Of a stretch of DNA of 64,000 bases, positions 11,864 through 22,562 are shown piece by piece; the first letter of the stretch is position 1, and each line of letters begins with the position of its first letter. Under the pieces are notes generated by a model that did no database searches, had not been told where the DNA came from, and worked only from the letters and a program-made list of their open reading frames with translations. This stretch comes from Aegilops tauschii subsp. strangulata (Eukaryota > Streptophyta > Magnoliopsida > Poales > Poaceae): positions 88,127,322-88,191,321 of the forward strand of contig NC_053035.3 of assembly GCF_002575655.3 (NCBI RefSeq), written 5' to 3'. The translations under genes and the position numbers were made by a program.

Positions 11864-13030
11864 TGTAGCTGCTGCAGCAAGGAGCCGCCGCCGCCGAGTT
11901 CGCCTGCCGCGGCCGCTGCTTCCCCTGCGTCGAGCAATAGGTCAGGATCGAGCGTGCCCGCGTTGACCTCCGCATCCAGCCACGCCGCCGGCAAGCCCTG
12001 CCTCCATCGCCTCGCCAAGTTCCGCTGCCGGCGCCTCCTGCATCACGCCGCCCCTCCCAAGCCCTCATCACCGGCCTCTCCTGCTGCTGTTTCTGTTCTT
12101 CAGAGACGAGGGCAGTAGCGGCTCGCTCGTCCCGAGCGTTGACCGCGCCCTGCCTCGCCTCGATGTGCCTCCGTGGCCCGCAGCTAGTGCCAGGCCCAGC
12201 CGAAGCCAGCCAGCCCCAGCCTCTCCCTCCTCACCATCTTGGGCTTGGCCCATGGGTGAGCGCCCACAGCCCCTCCTCTGTTTAGCCCATGTTCTGTGTA
12301 GTTTCAGCCCGTTACGTTTTTTTCCTGTTTCAGCGATTTTAGCATTATCCAGTGAACGACTGATTTACAGAAAAACCCCTAGACTTCATGCATTTAATAA
12401 CTCCACAATCGTGCATCTTATGTAAATAATTTATATATGAAAGATGCTTGGATTTTTGTCTAGTTTCACAATATGTCACTCTCATCCATGTTTAAAATGT
12501 TTAAACTTGCTGTTTGATTAAATTTGCATAAATGCCATGTTAAAATGATTTATTTCATAACTAAATAACCGTAGCTCGGATTTAAATAAACTTTATATGT
12601 AAATGGTGTAGAAAAATGCCTAGTTTAACATGGTGCACTTCATTTTTGCTGTTTAACAACACTAAACTTGTGTTTAGGGCAGAACAGTACCAAATCTAAA
12701 ATATGCACATGAGGATTTTCCGGAATTGTTGTTGGTTGTTCCGGCCTCATTTAAACTTGCCTAAATAGTTAGTTTACTTATGCTTCTCGTCTTGCCATGT
12801 TAATCAACATTTAATATTGTTGGGTACATAACCGAGAGAACTAAATAACTTGGATGTGGTGTTTCGTTAATATGCAACTCGTTGCATATTGAGCTCCACT
12901 TAATTTGTAGTGTTGTTTGTTGCACTTTGCCATGCCATGCTCATTAAACCGGACATGCATCATACTTGATTGTGCATCATGCCATGTTTATGTGGTGGTT
13001 GTTTACTATGTTGTTTGTTTCTTTCCGGGT

Positions 13031-13418
13031 TGCTCAGCCCCTCTTATAGCATTGCTAGTTGCAGGTGAAGATGAAGATTGCTCCATGTTGGATTATGTTT
13101 ATGTTGGGATATCACAATATATATTATTTATTTAATGCATCTATATACTTGGTAAAGGGTGGAAGCCCGGCCTTATGCCTGGTGTTTTGTTCCACTCTTG
13201 CCGCCCTAGTTTCCTTCATACCGGTGTTATGTTCCTTGATTTTGCGTTCCTTACGCGGTTGGGTGATTTATGGGACCCCCTTGACAGTTCGCTTTGAATA
13301 AAACTCCTCCAGCAAGGCCCAACCTTGGTTTTAACATTTGTCACCTAAGCCTTTTTCCCTTGGGTTCTGCAGACTCAAGGGTCATCTTTATTTAAACCCC
13401 CGGGCCAGTGTTCCTCTG
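13031..13418 (+). repeat. 388-bp direct repeat inside the LTR, copy 1
   Basis: From TGCTCAGCCCCTC to CCAGTGTTCCTCTG. I see no mismatch against 13678-14065. The copies are 647 bp apart, separated by 259 unique bases. Confidence 0.92.
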
Positions 13419-13677
13419 CTTCGGTTTCGTTCCGGAGTTGTGAGGATTCGTTCGACTACATCCGTTTGTCTTCTTCATGTACGCGTTCTTCTTCCTTGCG
13501 GGATCTCAGGCAAGATGATCATACCCTCGAAATCACTTCTATCTTTGCTTGCTAGTTGTCCGTTCTATTGCTATGTCGCGCTACCTACCACTTGCTATAT
13601 CATGCCTCCCATATTGCCATGTCAAGCCTCTAACCCACCTTTCCTAGCAAACCGTTGTTTGGCTATGTTACCGCTTT

Positions 13678-14065
13678 TGCTCAGCCCCTCTTATAGCATT
13701 GCTAGTTGCAGGTGAAGATGAAGATTGCTCCATGTTGGATTATGTTTATGTTGGGATATCACAATATATATTATTTATTTAATGCATCTATATACTTGGT
13801 AAAGGGTGGAAGCCCGGCCTTATGCCTGGTGTTTTGTTCCACTCTTGCCGCCCTAGTTTCCTTCATACCGGTGTTATGTTCCTTGATTTTGCGTTCCTTA
13901 CGCGGTTGGGTGATTTATGGGACCCCCTTGACAGTTCGCTTTGAATAAAACTCCTCCAGCAAGGCCCAACCTTGGTTTTAACATTTGTCACCTAAGCCTT
14001 TTTCCCTTGGGTTCTGCAGACTCAAGGGTCATCTTTATTTAAACCCCCGGGCCAGTGTTCCTCTG
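13678..14065 (+). repeat. 388-bp direct repeat inside the LTR, copy 2
   Basis: Second copy of 13031-13418, apparently identical along its whole length. The sequences diverge immediately beyond both ends. Confidence 0.92.
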
Positions 14066-15090
14066 AGTGCTGGTCCAAACTAGAGCACCGTGCGGGACCG
14101 TCCCTTGGCAACTTGGGTTACGTTGGTACCTGTATGCTTCGCTTATCCGGTGTGCCCTGAGAACGAGATATGTGCAGCTCCTATCGGGATTTGTCGACAC
14201 ATTCGGGTGGTCTTGCTGGACTTGTTTTACCATTGTCGAAATGTCTTGTAAACCAGGATTCCGAGACTGATCGGGTCTTCTCGGGAGAAGGTTTATCCTT
14301 CGTTGACCGTGAGAGCTTATGATGGGCTAAGTTGGGACACCCCTGCAGGGTTTTATCTTTCGAAAGCCGTGCCCGCGGTTATGAGGCAGATGGGAATTTG
14401 TTAATATCCGGTTGTAGAGAACTTGACAGTTGAATTAATTAAAATACATCAACCGCGTGTGTAGCCGTGATGGTCTCTTCTCGGCGGAGTCCGGGAAGTG
14501 AACACAGTTCTTGTGTTATGTTTGACGTAAGTAGGGGTTCAGGATCACTTCTTGATCATTGCTAGCTTCACGACCGTTCCGTTGCTTCTCTTCTTCCTCT
14601 TATTTGCGTATGTTGGCCACCATCTTTGCTTAGTGCTTGCTGCAGCTCCACCCCATTACCCTATCCTAACCATCAGCTTAAATAGTCTTGATCTCGCGGG
14701 TGTGAGATTGCTGAGTCCTCGTGACTCACAGATACTTCCAAAACAGTTGCAGGTGCCGAGGATACTAGTGCAGGTGACGCAACCGAGCTCAGGTGGGAGC
14801 TCGATGAAGATTTTGGTCGTTACTATGTTTCGTTTCCTGTTGATCAGTAGTGGAGCCCAGTTGGGACGATCGAGGATCTAGCAGTTGGGTTGTCTTCTTT
14901 TCTTTTGGCTTTGACCGTAGTCGGACCTATGTGTGTATATTGTATGATGTATGAATTCATTTATGTATTGTGTGAAGTGGCGATTGTAAGCCAACTCTTT
15001 ATCCCATTCTTGTTCATTACATGGAATGCGGTTATGCCTCTAAGTCGTGCCTCGACACGTGGGAGATATAGCCGCATCGTGGGCGTTACA

Positions 15091-15240
15091 ATAGGACTGG
15101 TCATCTGTCTCTGAATCCATCTTTGAGGAGCTATCGGGACCCAACAAGAGATCTGCTTTGACAGGTAGCACTGTCTGCTCTGAAGGCCTTGTTTTCACTC
15201 CAGATTTTTCAATCTCCCACCCAAATGGCTGATTCACAGG
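15091..15240 (-). pseudogene. Interrupted exon of the minus-strand gene
   Basis: On the minus strand the open frame reads NQPFGWEIEKSGVKTR and later DSSSKMDSETDDQSY, then stops at the LTR terminus (TGTAACGCCC on this strand). Its end resembles the end of the exon at 15544-15739, where the motif is followed by a PPR and a splice donor. The insertion therefore appears to have hit the exon a few codons before its donor. Confidence 0.55.
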
Positions 15241-15543
15241 AAGAGTAGTTTAATGTACGAACATTGTTGACAAATGGAAATGTAATGAAGAAAAGGATGG
15301 GCAAGATATCATTCAAACATATGATGCCTGGTTAAACAGGATGGCATTGCACATTTCACATATATTATGGCTGGCTAAAAGACATGAGACTGCATAATTC
15401 GAATATATGATATAGAAACTAAGCAGGCGGTGATAGAACATGTCTAAACTAAGCAGATGACATATATAATGTCAAAAGTAGGCACAACAAGGTAACATAT
15501 GCATGATATGACTAACATCATCATGCCAAGGTAGAGCAAACAC

Positions 15544-15739
15544 CTTGGGGGTAAATAGGAGTGGTCAGCGGCGTCTGAATCCGCCTCAGAACAGATATCT
15601 TCCTCTGGATTACAATCTGGAGAGGGGTGGAGAGGGTTTGCCATAGAACCCACCATGGAGCGATGTCTGCATGACATTGTATTGCCGCGCAAAACTCTTC
15701 TCTTTTTTTCTACATGTTCAGCATGACTGTGTACAATAT
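15544..15739 (-). pseudogene. Exon of the truncated minus-strand gene
   Basis: The minus-strand exon follows ATGTCAG at 15740-15746 and ends at CCCAAG|GTGTTT (donor GT at 15543-15542). The open frame includes HVEKKRRVLRG (basic) and NPEEDICSEADSDAADHSYL (acidic). No known domain recognised. Confidence 0.55.
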
Positions 15740-16121
15740 CTGACATGCATACGAAAAAAGTATGGTGAGATTATGTAAGGAGAGCATGCAGAAATTTAGA
15801 GTGATGGTAACAACCAGTGGATGGATCCAAAAATAATGATAGCAGGCTGATGATTGCTTTAATTTAATAAAAAGACAGATGATGATTGCTTTACTATTGG
15901 TTTCCCACCCAAGATGAACAACATAGGCATACCCTAGGTGAACCAGATATTAGAAAGAGATACTATTCATTGCTTCCTCGTTATGTGCTCCACAACTAAT
16001 TTAGAACTCAAGTTTGAACATTAATTTGGACCTGACTTGGAGTCCAAGAGGTTAAAAGGATGATAAAGTAGCAGGTAATTTTAAGCAATGCATAACAGAA
16101 GCAGAATCAAAAGAGTGTGAC

Positions 16122-16213
16122 CTCTCTTGTGGACCCGTGTACTCCTCAGGTTCATCTGCTGAGTCGATGATGGTGATGCCGTTGCGGTGGGTGCCGGCGG
16201 CAGGGAAGGAGAT
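16122..16213 (-). pseudogene. 92-bp exon-like segment, duplicate of 16806-16897
   Basis: Bounded by CTCAG|ATCTCC and AGAG|GTCACA on the minus strand. One open frame gives HRNGITIIDSADEPEEYTG. The same length, boundaries and upstream sequence (GAGCTGCTCCA about 75 bp before) are found at 16806-16897. Confidence 0.5.
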
Positions 16214-16372
16214 CTGAGGAGGCGAAAGACGGTCAGGAGTCGTTATGTCTGGTTTGGTGGATGTTTCTGTCGATGGAGCAGCTCAGGTGAGGTGGACGAC
16301 GTTGCGGCAGGAGCAGGGCAAACCACACAAAGTTCCCTTCGATAGCTACCTGTAACTGAAGTAATTCTATAA

Positions 16373-16754
16373 GGGCTCATTTGGCTTGCATGATTCTAAA
16401 AACCCAGGGATAGGAAAAACATCGGAATAGGACAGAAATGCACATGGTAAACAGAGCATTTGTAAACACAGGATTTCTGTCAACTTGGGTGTTTGGTTTA
16501 CATGAATTGGAAGAGAAGAGGAATGCAAAGAAACATGGCCAAAATAAAGTGAAACCATATGAAAGCGTGTACAGTTAGAATGTTATTCTGCCACTAATGC
16601 ACTTGGTCTTGTTTTCATTCATAGGATTTTGAAAAGTAGGTCCTGGTGGATGTTTTGCTTCATTCCTTTCAACAAAATGCATGAATAATTGAATAGTAGA
16701 GTGCCATTGGAAAATTCCCTATTGCTATGTTTTTCCGTCGAACCAAAATAGCCC
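16373..16754. mobile_element. Tourist-like MITE (PIF/Harbinger type)
   Basis: Flanked by TAA at 16370-16372 and 16755-16757. Imperfect terminal inverted repeats: GGGCTCATTTGGCTTG at the left, GGGCTATTTTGGTTCG read inward from the right. Length 382 bp, no coding capacity. A 3-bp TAA/TTA duplication with GGG/GGC ends fits this class. It lies between two exon-like segments of the truncated gene. Confidence 0.55.
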
Positions 16755-16805
16755 TAATGGATCGTCATGAATGTATAGTAATAAGTGATGCAACAAGTGT
16801 AGAAC

Positions 16806-16897
16806 CTCTTTGCCGTAGCCGTGTCGACCTCAGCATCATTGGGTTGGTCGCTGAAGCAGTTGAGGCAGAGGTGGCTATCGGAGGTGTGGAGGAAGAT
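16806..16897 (-). pseudogene. 92-bp exon-like segment of the minus-strand gene
   Basis: Bounded by CTCAG|ATCTTCC and AAAGAG|GTTCTAC on the minus strand, with two open frames. It is a diverged duplicate of 16122-16213 and shares its donor context (AAAGAG|GT) with 17859-17983. Confidence 0.45.
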
Positions 16898-17040
16898 CTG
16901 AGGAATCTATAGATGGCGTCCAGGGTACTGCTCTGTTGTGATGGATCATTCTGTCGTTGGAGCAGCTCTGGCGAGCAGTAAGACGTCAAGGCTGAAACAG
17001 CACAAGACAGACATTGTCGACCTCAAGTGGGATTCTAATA

Positions 17041-17535
17041 GCATCTCCAATAGATGATGTAAAATAGATGTAAAATTTACATCACCAAAAACCACCTAAC
17101 TACAACAGATGAGGTAAAAACTGTTGACTCTGAACTTAACTGTCGAAACTGAAATTTACTGTGGAATCTGAATGTTACTGTCGAAACTGGACGCAATGGT
17201 AGCAGAGAGGCACTTGACATGTAGTTTAGGGAGGGCCTGCAGTTCATCTTCACCCTGCACCCCCTGAGCCGCCAGCCCCCACCGGTCGAACCGCCGGTCC
17301 CAGTGCCGCCTCGCTGCCCCGAAACAACTCCCCACCGCCGGTCCGCCGCCGCCCCGGCCAGCCCTATAGGCCCCCCGCCCCCACCCTGAACCCTAAGATA
17401 GATAGTGGGGTACCTCTCCGGCGAGCCCCCGTCCCCGCTGCGGGTGGTTCTTCCTTAACTCCGGCGAGCCCCCCCACCCCCTGAAAATCGACTGACCCGA
17501 AAGTCAATTCAGTCGACTGAAGTGTAACTAAACCG
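17041..17535. other. Non-coding stretch within the truncated gene
   Basis: The left part (GCATCTCCAATAGATGATG onward) looks like a worn MITE or common interspersed repeat. From about 17240 the sequence is C-rich with repeated CCGCCGGTCC words. No supported gene. Confidence 0.4.
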
Positions 17536-17690
17536 GAGTAGAGCAGCAGCACGAGCGAGGGGGAGAGCAGCAGCAGCGCGAGCGAGAGCCAGAGCAGCAG
17601 CAGCTGGGCGGGCGAGCGATCGAGCGAGAGCCGGAGCAGCAGCAGCAGTGCAAGCGAGCGAGAGCCGAAGCAGCAACAGCAGATCCGGCT
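17536..17690. repeat. Imperfect GAGCAGCAGCAGC / GCGAGCGAGAGCC repeat tract
   Basis: Purine- and G-rich repeats of about 36 bp, four imperfect units, alternating AGC triplets with GAGCGAGAGCC. Open frames on either strand here reflect composition. Confidence 0.7.
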
Positions 17691-17858
17691 GGTATGGACG
17701 CCGCCGCAAAAGGGGCCTCACACTGGGGGAGAGCCACCGTGGAGATGTCACTTGTGGCGCTGGCTTCAAGCTAGCCGCTCCATGGGGGTGCGGGATGGAG
17801 CACCGTCGGCGCCGGTAGGTCGAGCTAAGGAGAAGGTGTGATGTGATGAGTGTACAAC

Positions 17859-17983
17859 CTCTTTGGTGGCGCCGAGTAGGCCTCGGCTTCGTCCGAGGAG
17901 TCGGTGAGGATGTTGCGGTTCCGGTGGAGCAGGTTAAGGCGGCGCTGTGGGGATGGAGCAGCTGTGATCGACGAGGCGATCAT
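17859..17983 (-). pseudogene. Candidate first coding exon of the minus-strand gene
   Basis: An ATG at 17983-17981 opens 41 codons plus two bases, ending at AAAGAG|GTTGTAC (donor at 17858). The peptide starts MIASSITAAPSPQRR and ends LTDSSDEAEAYSAPPKR. The end aligns with the segment at 16122-16213 (HRN, then DS-DE, then Y). An upstream in-frame stop makes this ATG the first available in the frame. Confidence 0.5.
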
Positions 17984-18139
17984 CGGAGCAGCTCCTTGGA
18001 GGTGGAGGACGGGGTGGCTGAACCGGTGGGACGACGAGATGGACGACGGAGATCCTCATCCGGGGAGGTGGACGAGGGACGTCGAGCTGTTGGTGGACGA
18101 CGTCGTCGGGTAGAGGCTCCGGCTGGGCAGCGGCGGTGA

Positions 18140-18639
18140 GGTGGCGGATGGAGGAGGGTGGGGTTTCGTGGTTGGAGCAGAGAGGTTATGGCGGCCTGGG
18201 ATTTCTAATGGCAAAAAGGAGACGATGGGAGGGGGTGAACCATGACTTAGGGACGCGCTTGTCCAAAATGTAGGGTGTGTTACAAAAGTACCCCCCACCG
18301 ATTTGAACTAGCGGCCCTTTCGGCTCAGGGTTAGATGGGGCATTTCGCGTGTCGAGATTTGGCAGCTGGAGGGAGTTTTCGCGCGCGTTGTAATTTCGGG
18401 ATAGCAAGGCACGGGTTGTGAAGGCGCCAGTTTTGGGAGCACGATATCTGAATTTTCGGGATATAACAAGGAGCGGGTTGAATTTTAGGGACAAGCCTAA
18501 CGTGTAATATTGTACTTGTACGTACCAAATCAATTCGCACTTTGCTCAACCAAAAAGAAAACAAAAAAAATAAAACTATTCACACCAAACAAAGAGAGAG
18601 TCTTGCCCCGTTTTACTATAAAAATGCTATTCAAAGCTA
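18140..18639. other. Putative promoter and leader side of the truncated minus-strand gene
   Basis: Sequence upstream (on the minus strand) of the candidate first exon. It is GC-rich near 18150-18430 and AT-rich with A-runs near 18545-18580. No coding sequence, and no clear TATA box that I would defend. Confidence 0.3.
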
Positions 18640-18878
18640 CTCCCTCCTTCCATCTATATAGGGCCTAATGCATTTTTCGTTGCTAACTTTGACCAAATAT
18701 TAGAGCAATAATATATGACATGCAACTTACACAAAGCACACCGTTAAATTCTCGTCTGTGAAAGGTTCTTTCAATGATATAATTTTCACATTGTGCATGT
18801 CATGTACTATTAATCTTGTCAATAGTCAAAGGCGGTCTTAAAAAACTCATTACGCCCTATATAGATGGAAGGAGGGAG
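18640..18878. mobile_element. Stowaway MITE (Tc1/Mariner type), 239 bp
   Basis: Flanked by TA at 18638-18639 and 18879-18880. Its terminal inverted repeats are 25 bp and perfect, starting CTCCCTCCTTCCATCTATAT, with weaker complementarity continuing inward. AT-rich and non-coding. Confidence 0.93.
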
Positions 18879-18880
18879 TA

Positions 18881-20880
18881 TGAATCCATGTTATGTCCAA
18901 TTAAACTTTTTCGCTTGCTGTATAATGCATGTAACCTACTCATACCAACATTTTAGTGCATTCCAAATGTCTATACTACCGCTGCAATTCGAACTGAATT
19001 TGAATTCGTTTTTCTATTTCAATAAGAATCTACAATCATGATTGTTGCCAACTTCAACCATCATTCGTGTATTACCTTAATAACACACCACATGATTACT
19101 ATAGAGATAGATATGAACTATGTGTACTACATGAACTCGAATTCTATTTTTTGAATACACTTGATGTTGATTCCAAATAATAGTACATTTGATGTACTAA
19201 CTATATATTCATAATCTAAACCATGTTCCATACGTGTACACCGTGTTTATCACACATAGTATAGTGCCCCGCCCCCTACATTATGACAAGTATTTAGACC
19301 TGAGCTGCAAAAGCCACACATTAGCCCAAATTATGATCAATGTTCTATATATTATACGTAGTACTAGCAAGATGCCCATGCGTTCCACAAAACATCAACA
19401 TGATCAAGGGGAGGCCTAATTTGCAAATATGGAGAGGGGTGTGGGTATCTTTTTTCAAAATTGCCATAGTTTCCTTCCTATCCGTCAGATATAAATCGGA
19501 CGGCCTATATTGCAGGATGGCAGGCACACCATCATCAACAACTCCGTTTTTTATAAGAGTAGAGATAAAATATATTATATGTAGTATAACATGTTCATAA
19601 CCACACCATGTGTATCACCGTTATATATATTCACACATGCGTCTGTTTAAAACACTATGATAAATTCTTCAAATATCCGAATTCGCTTTTTATAATGAAG
19701 TATGATATCTATTCGTCTTTTACACCCACACAATCCTCTTATCTTTGTAGCTAGCTAGCGCTAACTTTCTCTCGTGCATGCACACGCCCGCATCCCTCTC
19801 ACCCTCCCTCAGCATTCTCTAGCTCCATCGCGCAAATTCGTCTTTTCACTTTAGGTCGTTCAACCATGGTGTGTGTAGGCCCCCCAGCTCCTTCTTTACG
19901 GCACACATCGATCAATATGCCTCTCTAGCCAGGTGTGCCTAGCACAAAACACAAGCTTCCCCTCTTCTCTTACCACCGTCCATGCCTCACTCCCACCACT
20001 CTTTTCATCGATCTCGTACTCGCAGTCTCCTCCCCCTCGATACAGTATGACTCTCGCACCACCTCCTGGATGCATCCCTCTCTCTCTATCCTTCTAACCG
20101 TGCCTCATTTGCTTCTAACACACACATGCATGTATACGGATCGATCTCCCAACATATACCTAGGTCGACTTTAACTATTCCCCCATCGATCGACGTACCT
20201 CACAAGTTATGTCTCTCCTTTCTCTGACAAAGGACAATTGATCTTCCTATGTAGTTATGTCTTCTTACCACAACCATATCGCCCCCCTCATCATTCGTGC
20301 ATGCCTCCTGACCCGTCTCTCACACGCACGTGCATAGACAGGCAGCCATTCCCTCTCTTATTGATATTGCAGGCATGCCCTCCAGTTGTCTAGCAAGCCT
20401 ATCCCACCATTTGTTAGAAGCAACTCCACTACCACCCCCTCCAACACTCTAGCTCTGTCGCTCTCCCAACCTTATTCCTCTCCTACACATATGCATGGAT
20501 GCCGATCGATCTCCCTTAATACATGAGGTAGATCGATCTCCCTTAATACATGAGGTAGGCCTCTATCCTCCTCCACACATATACCTGCCATTGTACCTCT
20601 ATAGTTAATTAGGCCTCCCTCCCCCAACCACACACCGATAGTCGAGCGTTGTAGGTAGGTATCCATGCCACAGAGACAAACTGCACCTATCCCCTCTCAC
20701 GTTCCAGTAGGCCAGCCACTCTATATCTTTGACGTGGGCACGCACCAATTCGATGGCACTCTTTATCGATCGCGTGCGCGCGCACACACACACATCATCC
20801 CTCTCTTCGATTCTATGGACACCTCAAGCCGATGATACCTCCACTCTCTTCTCATGGATCTCCCCTCTATATATATGATA
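18881..20880. other. AT-rich then pyrimidine-rich intergenic sequence
   Basis: 18881-19730 is AT-rich without supported ORFs. 19730-20880 is rich in CTCTC, CACACA and ATCGATC words, such as repeated CCGATCGATCTCCC. I recognise no gene, RNA gene or complete transposon here. Confidence 0.5.
20504..20557. repeat. 27-bp tandem duplication
   Basis: Two identical adjacent 27-bp units starting GATCGATCTCCC and ending CATGAGGTA. Confidence 0.9.
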
Positions 20881-21284
20881 TATCTAGGACTCTATTTCAC
20901 ACACATTGCATATGTTACATTTTTTGATTGACCCCACCCCCCCCCAAAAACTCTCTACGTTTGTATCTCTCTCACACAACCCCACGTAGGTGGTGTACGT
21001 ATACAAGAAGAGAATAGGTGCACCGTGCACGTACTCACGCTTCGTGCTCAGCCACACCCGCGCGGGTACACGGTGGAGCTCATTTCTGTACGAAATGGCA
21101 GCCCACATGCTAATTTGAACGCGTGTAGCGGTTGTTTACCTACGGAGGTCGTGTACCACACGTGCACGAAACAAAGTTCGACTTGATGCGTTGGCGCGCT
21201 ATTTTTAAATAAAGTTATATCGCTCAATGGCACGTACACGAAATATAAAACGATTTTTATGGAGAAAAAGGTAGTCCGCTCCAC

Positions 21285-21290
21285 TATATA
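21285..21290 (+). promoter_or_regulatory. TATA box, copy 1 of the tandem locus
   Basis: TATATA in the context CTCCACTATATACAATGGAG, about 60 bp before the first-exon block. The equivalent context AACCACTATATATACAC occurs at copy 2. Confidence 0.5.
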
Positions 21291-21329
21291 CAATGGAGCC
21301 TTCCTACCTGGTTTGTCTCTCTTCAAAGT

Positions 21330-21594
21330 ATCTCACACAAGGCTGCGGTGGCCTCTCTCTCTCTCTCTCACCGTTGGTCACTGATCCGGCCGCACCCCGT
21401 CCGCCGGCGGAAAGGGAGGACGTGCATCGTTTCTCCTTTCGACGGCGCCGAGGCAGCACATCCCGATCTGCGGTACACGCTGTTCTCTCTGACCAAGCTC
21501 CGGCGTGGTAGGGCCTACGCCACCTGCTCGCCGTCGTAGTATGGGCAGATTCCGCCCGCCGCTGCTCACCTAGTTACATCCTGATGACCTCCAG
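21330..21594 (+). pseudogene. First-exon block, copy 1
   Basis: From the (CT)n tract through ACTGATCCGGCC and GGGCAGATTCCGCCCGCC to the donor CCTCCAG|GTATCC at 21594. Short frames (21293-21511, 21348-21539) are not shared in frame with the other copies, so much of the block may be leader sequence. Confidence 0.45.
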
Positions 21595-21884
21595 GTATCC
21601 CCTCCGGCCTTGCTCCACTGCCCGTCTTCCCACATCGTTGCATGTGGATCTTCCATAGTTCTTTGCCCAAAACATAGCTCGTCCGTTGTACTTTCCATAT
21701 TGCAATCTCGTCCTCACACCGTTTTAGACAAACACAACTGTGTTGTTATCTTCCCTTAGGACAAGGAATATTCTTCTTTTTTGTCGTCGCATGTGTCATC
21801 AATTGTTATTGGCCAGTAATTGTTTCCTTTCTACCTCTTTTTTGCAAACAGGGCTATCCATTTCACCTCGTTGCTATTGCGACC

Positions 21885-21944
21885 TTTTGGTGAACTGCAC
21901 AAATCACTTTTTTCTTAAGAGTGGTTTGTGCAGTTCTACCAAAA
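21885..21944 (+). ncRNA. Hairpin made of a sense and an antisense copy of the repeated exon motif
   Basis: The left arm TTTTGGTGAACTGCACAAAT (then CACT) pairs with the right arm AGTGGTTTGTGCAGTTC (then TACCAAAA) over about 24 pairs, with one bulged base and one G-U pair around a loop of about 11 bases. The arms match the exon motif found about nine more times within 21.9-32.1 kb. A transcript would fold into a tight stem of miRNA-precursor size. Whether it is transcribed or processed is unknown. Confidence 0.5.
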
Positions 21945-21957
21945 TGTCACACGGGCA

Positions 21958-22240
21958 ACGGCTCTACATTTCAGTGCGACTGCACAAAGGGAGATTGGTT
22001 TTGCTCTATCCTCCTCATCCAACTCCGAGCCTAATCTTCTCCAACTAGTTAGTCTTAAGAGAGACTGCAAAGGTGAACGGCTTTTATTTGTGTGTTTATT
22101 GTTTCATCAGCAGTCCTCTATCGTAATCACACTTAATATCTTTGGAACAGGGACGCTCAGCTCTATTTTAGTGGAACTGCACAAAATGATCGGAATGTTG
22201 CATGCTCCAGGCAGCTACTTTTTTCCCAACATGCCTTGTT
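21958..22240 (+). pseudogene. Exon-motif copies after first-exon copy 1
   Basis: Two copies: about 21968-21990 (TTTCAGTGCGACTGCACAAA) and about 22160-22187 (TTTTAGTGGAACTGCACAAA), the second after TTTGGAACAG|GGACGCTCAG. The first reads LHFSATAQREIGF, alignable to LDFSGTAQN elsewhere. Confidence 0.4.
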
Positions 22241-22562
22241 GATTTAGACAGAGCTGGGGGACGTTGCTGCCAATGCAAGCATGGATCAATTTTAATTTAA
22301 CACCTTCTCACAACTTTGTCTTCAGTTGTGATGTAAATATTAGCTCTGATTAGCAAGGAAGGTAGTTTTTTACTGTTTCCGAAAGAGCATCGATGGCAAG
22401 ACACACGAAACAAAAGCTGAAAGCTCACACCATTGTACAATTTCATGTCGCTGGAAAATTATTTGTATAGTACGTCAATCATGTAAACAAATGCTGGAAG
22501 CTTGACAGCATTGCCAGAAGCCTCTTCGGCATCCGGGTCCATGTGCCATGCACAAAATTATA

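Larger units (their letters stand above)
11531..15090 (+). repeat. 3' LTR of the older LTR retrotransposon
   Basis: The LTR starts TGTAATGCCCCG and ends GGGCGTTACA, with TG...CA ends, and is about 3.56 kb including an internal duplication. Its 5' partner lies outside the window. The flank ATAGG at 15091-15095 should be the right copy of its target duplication. It interrupts a minus-strand exon. Open frames within it, such as 11587-11966 and 13059-13948, have no recognisable product. Confidence 0.8.
15091..17983 (-). pseudogene. 5' part of a minus-strand gene truncated by the LTR insertion at 15090
   Basis: Several exon-like segments read right to left with consensus-like splice sites: 17983-17859 (from an ATG), 16897-16806, 16213-16122, 15739-15544 and about 15240-15091. 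Several end in a related acidic motif: DSSDEAEAYSAPPKR, DSADEPEEYTGPQER, EADSDAADHSYLPPR, and MDSETDDQSY at the break. This suggests a gene built by exon duplication. The last exon is cut by the retrotransposon at 15090, so 3' exons, if they survive, lie left of the window. I do not recognise the family; it is low-complexity, acidic and possibly nuclear. Phases between all segments do not join cleanly, so some may be alternative or dead exons. Confidence 0.5.

Noticed and set aside
11652..12071. Minus-strand 139-codon ORF in the older LTR
   Set aside because: Composition-driven (Arg/Gly/Ala), includes a GA microsatellite, and overlaps another ORF in a different frame.
13059..13948. Two identical 80-codon ORFs starting MQVKMKIAPCW
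   Set aside because: They are the two copies of a 388-bp LTR direct repeat; identity is explained by the duplication and no domain is seen.
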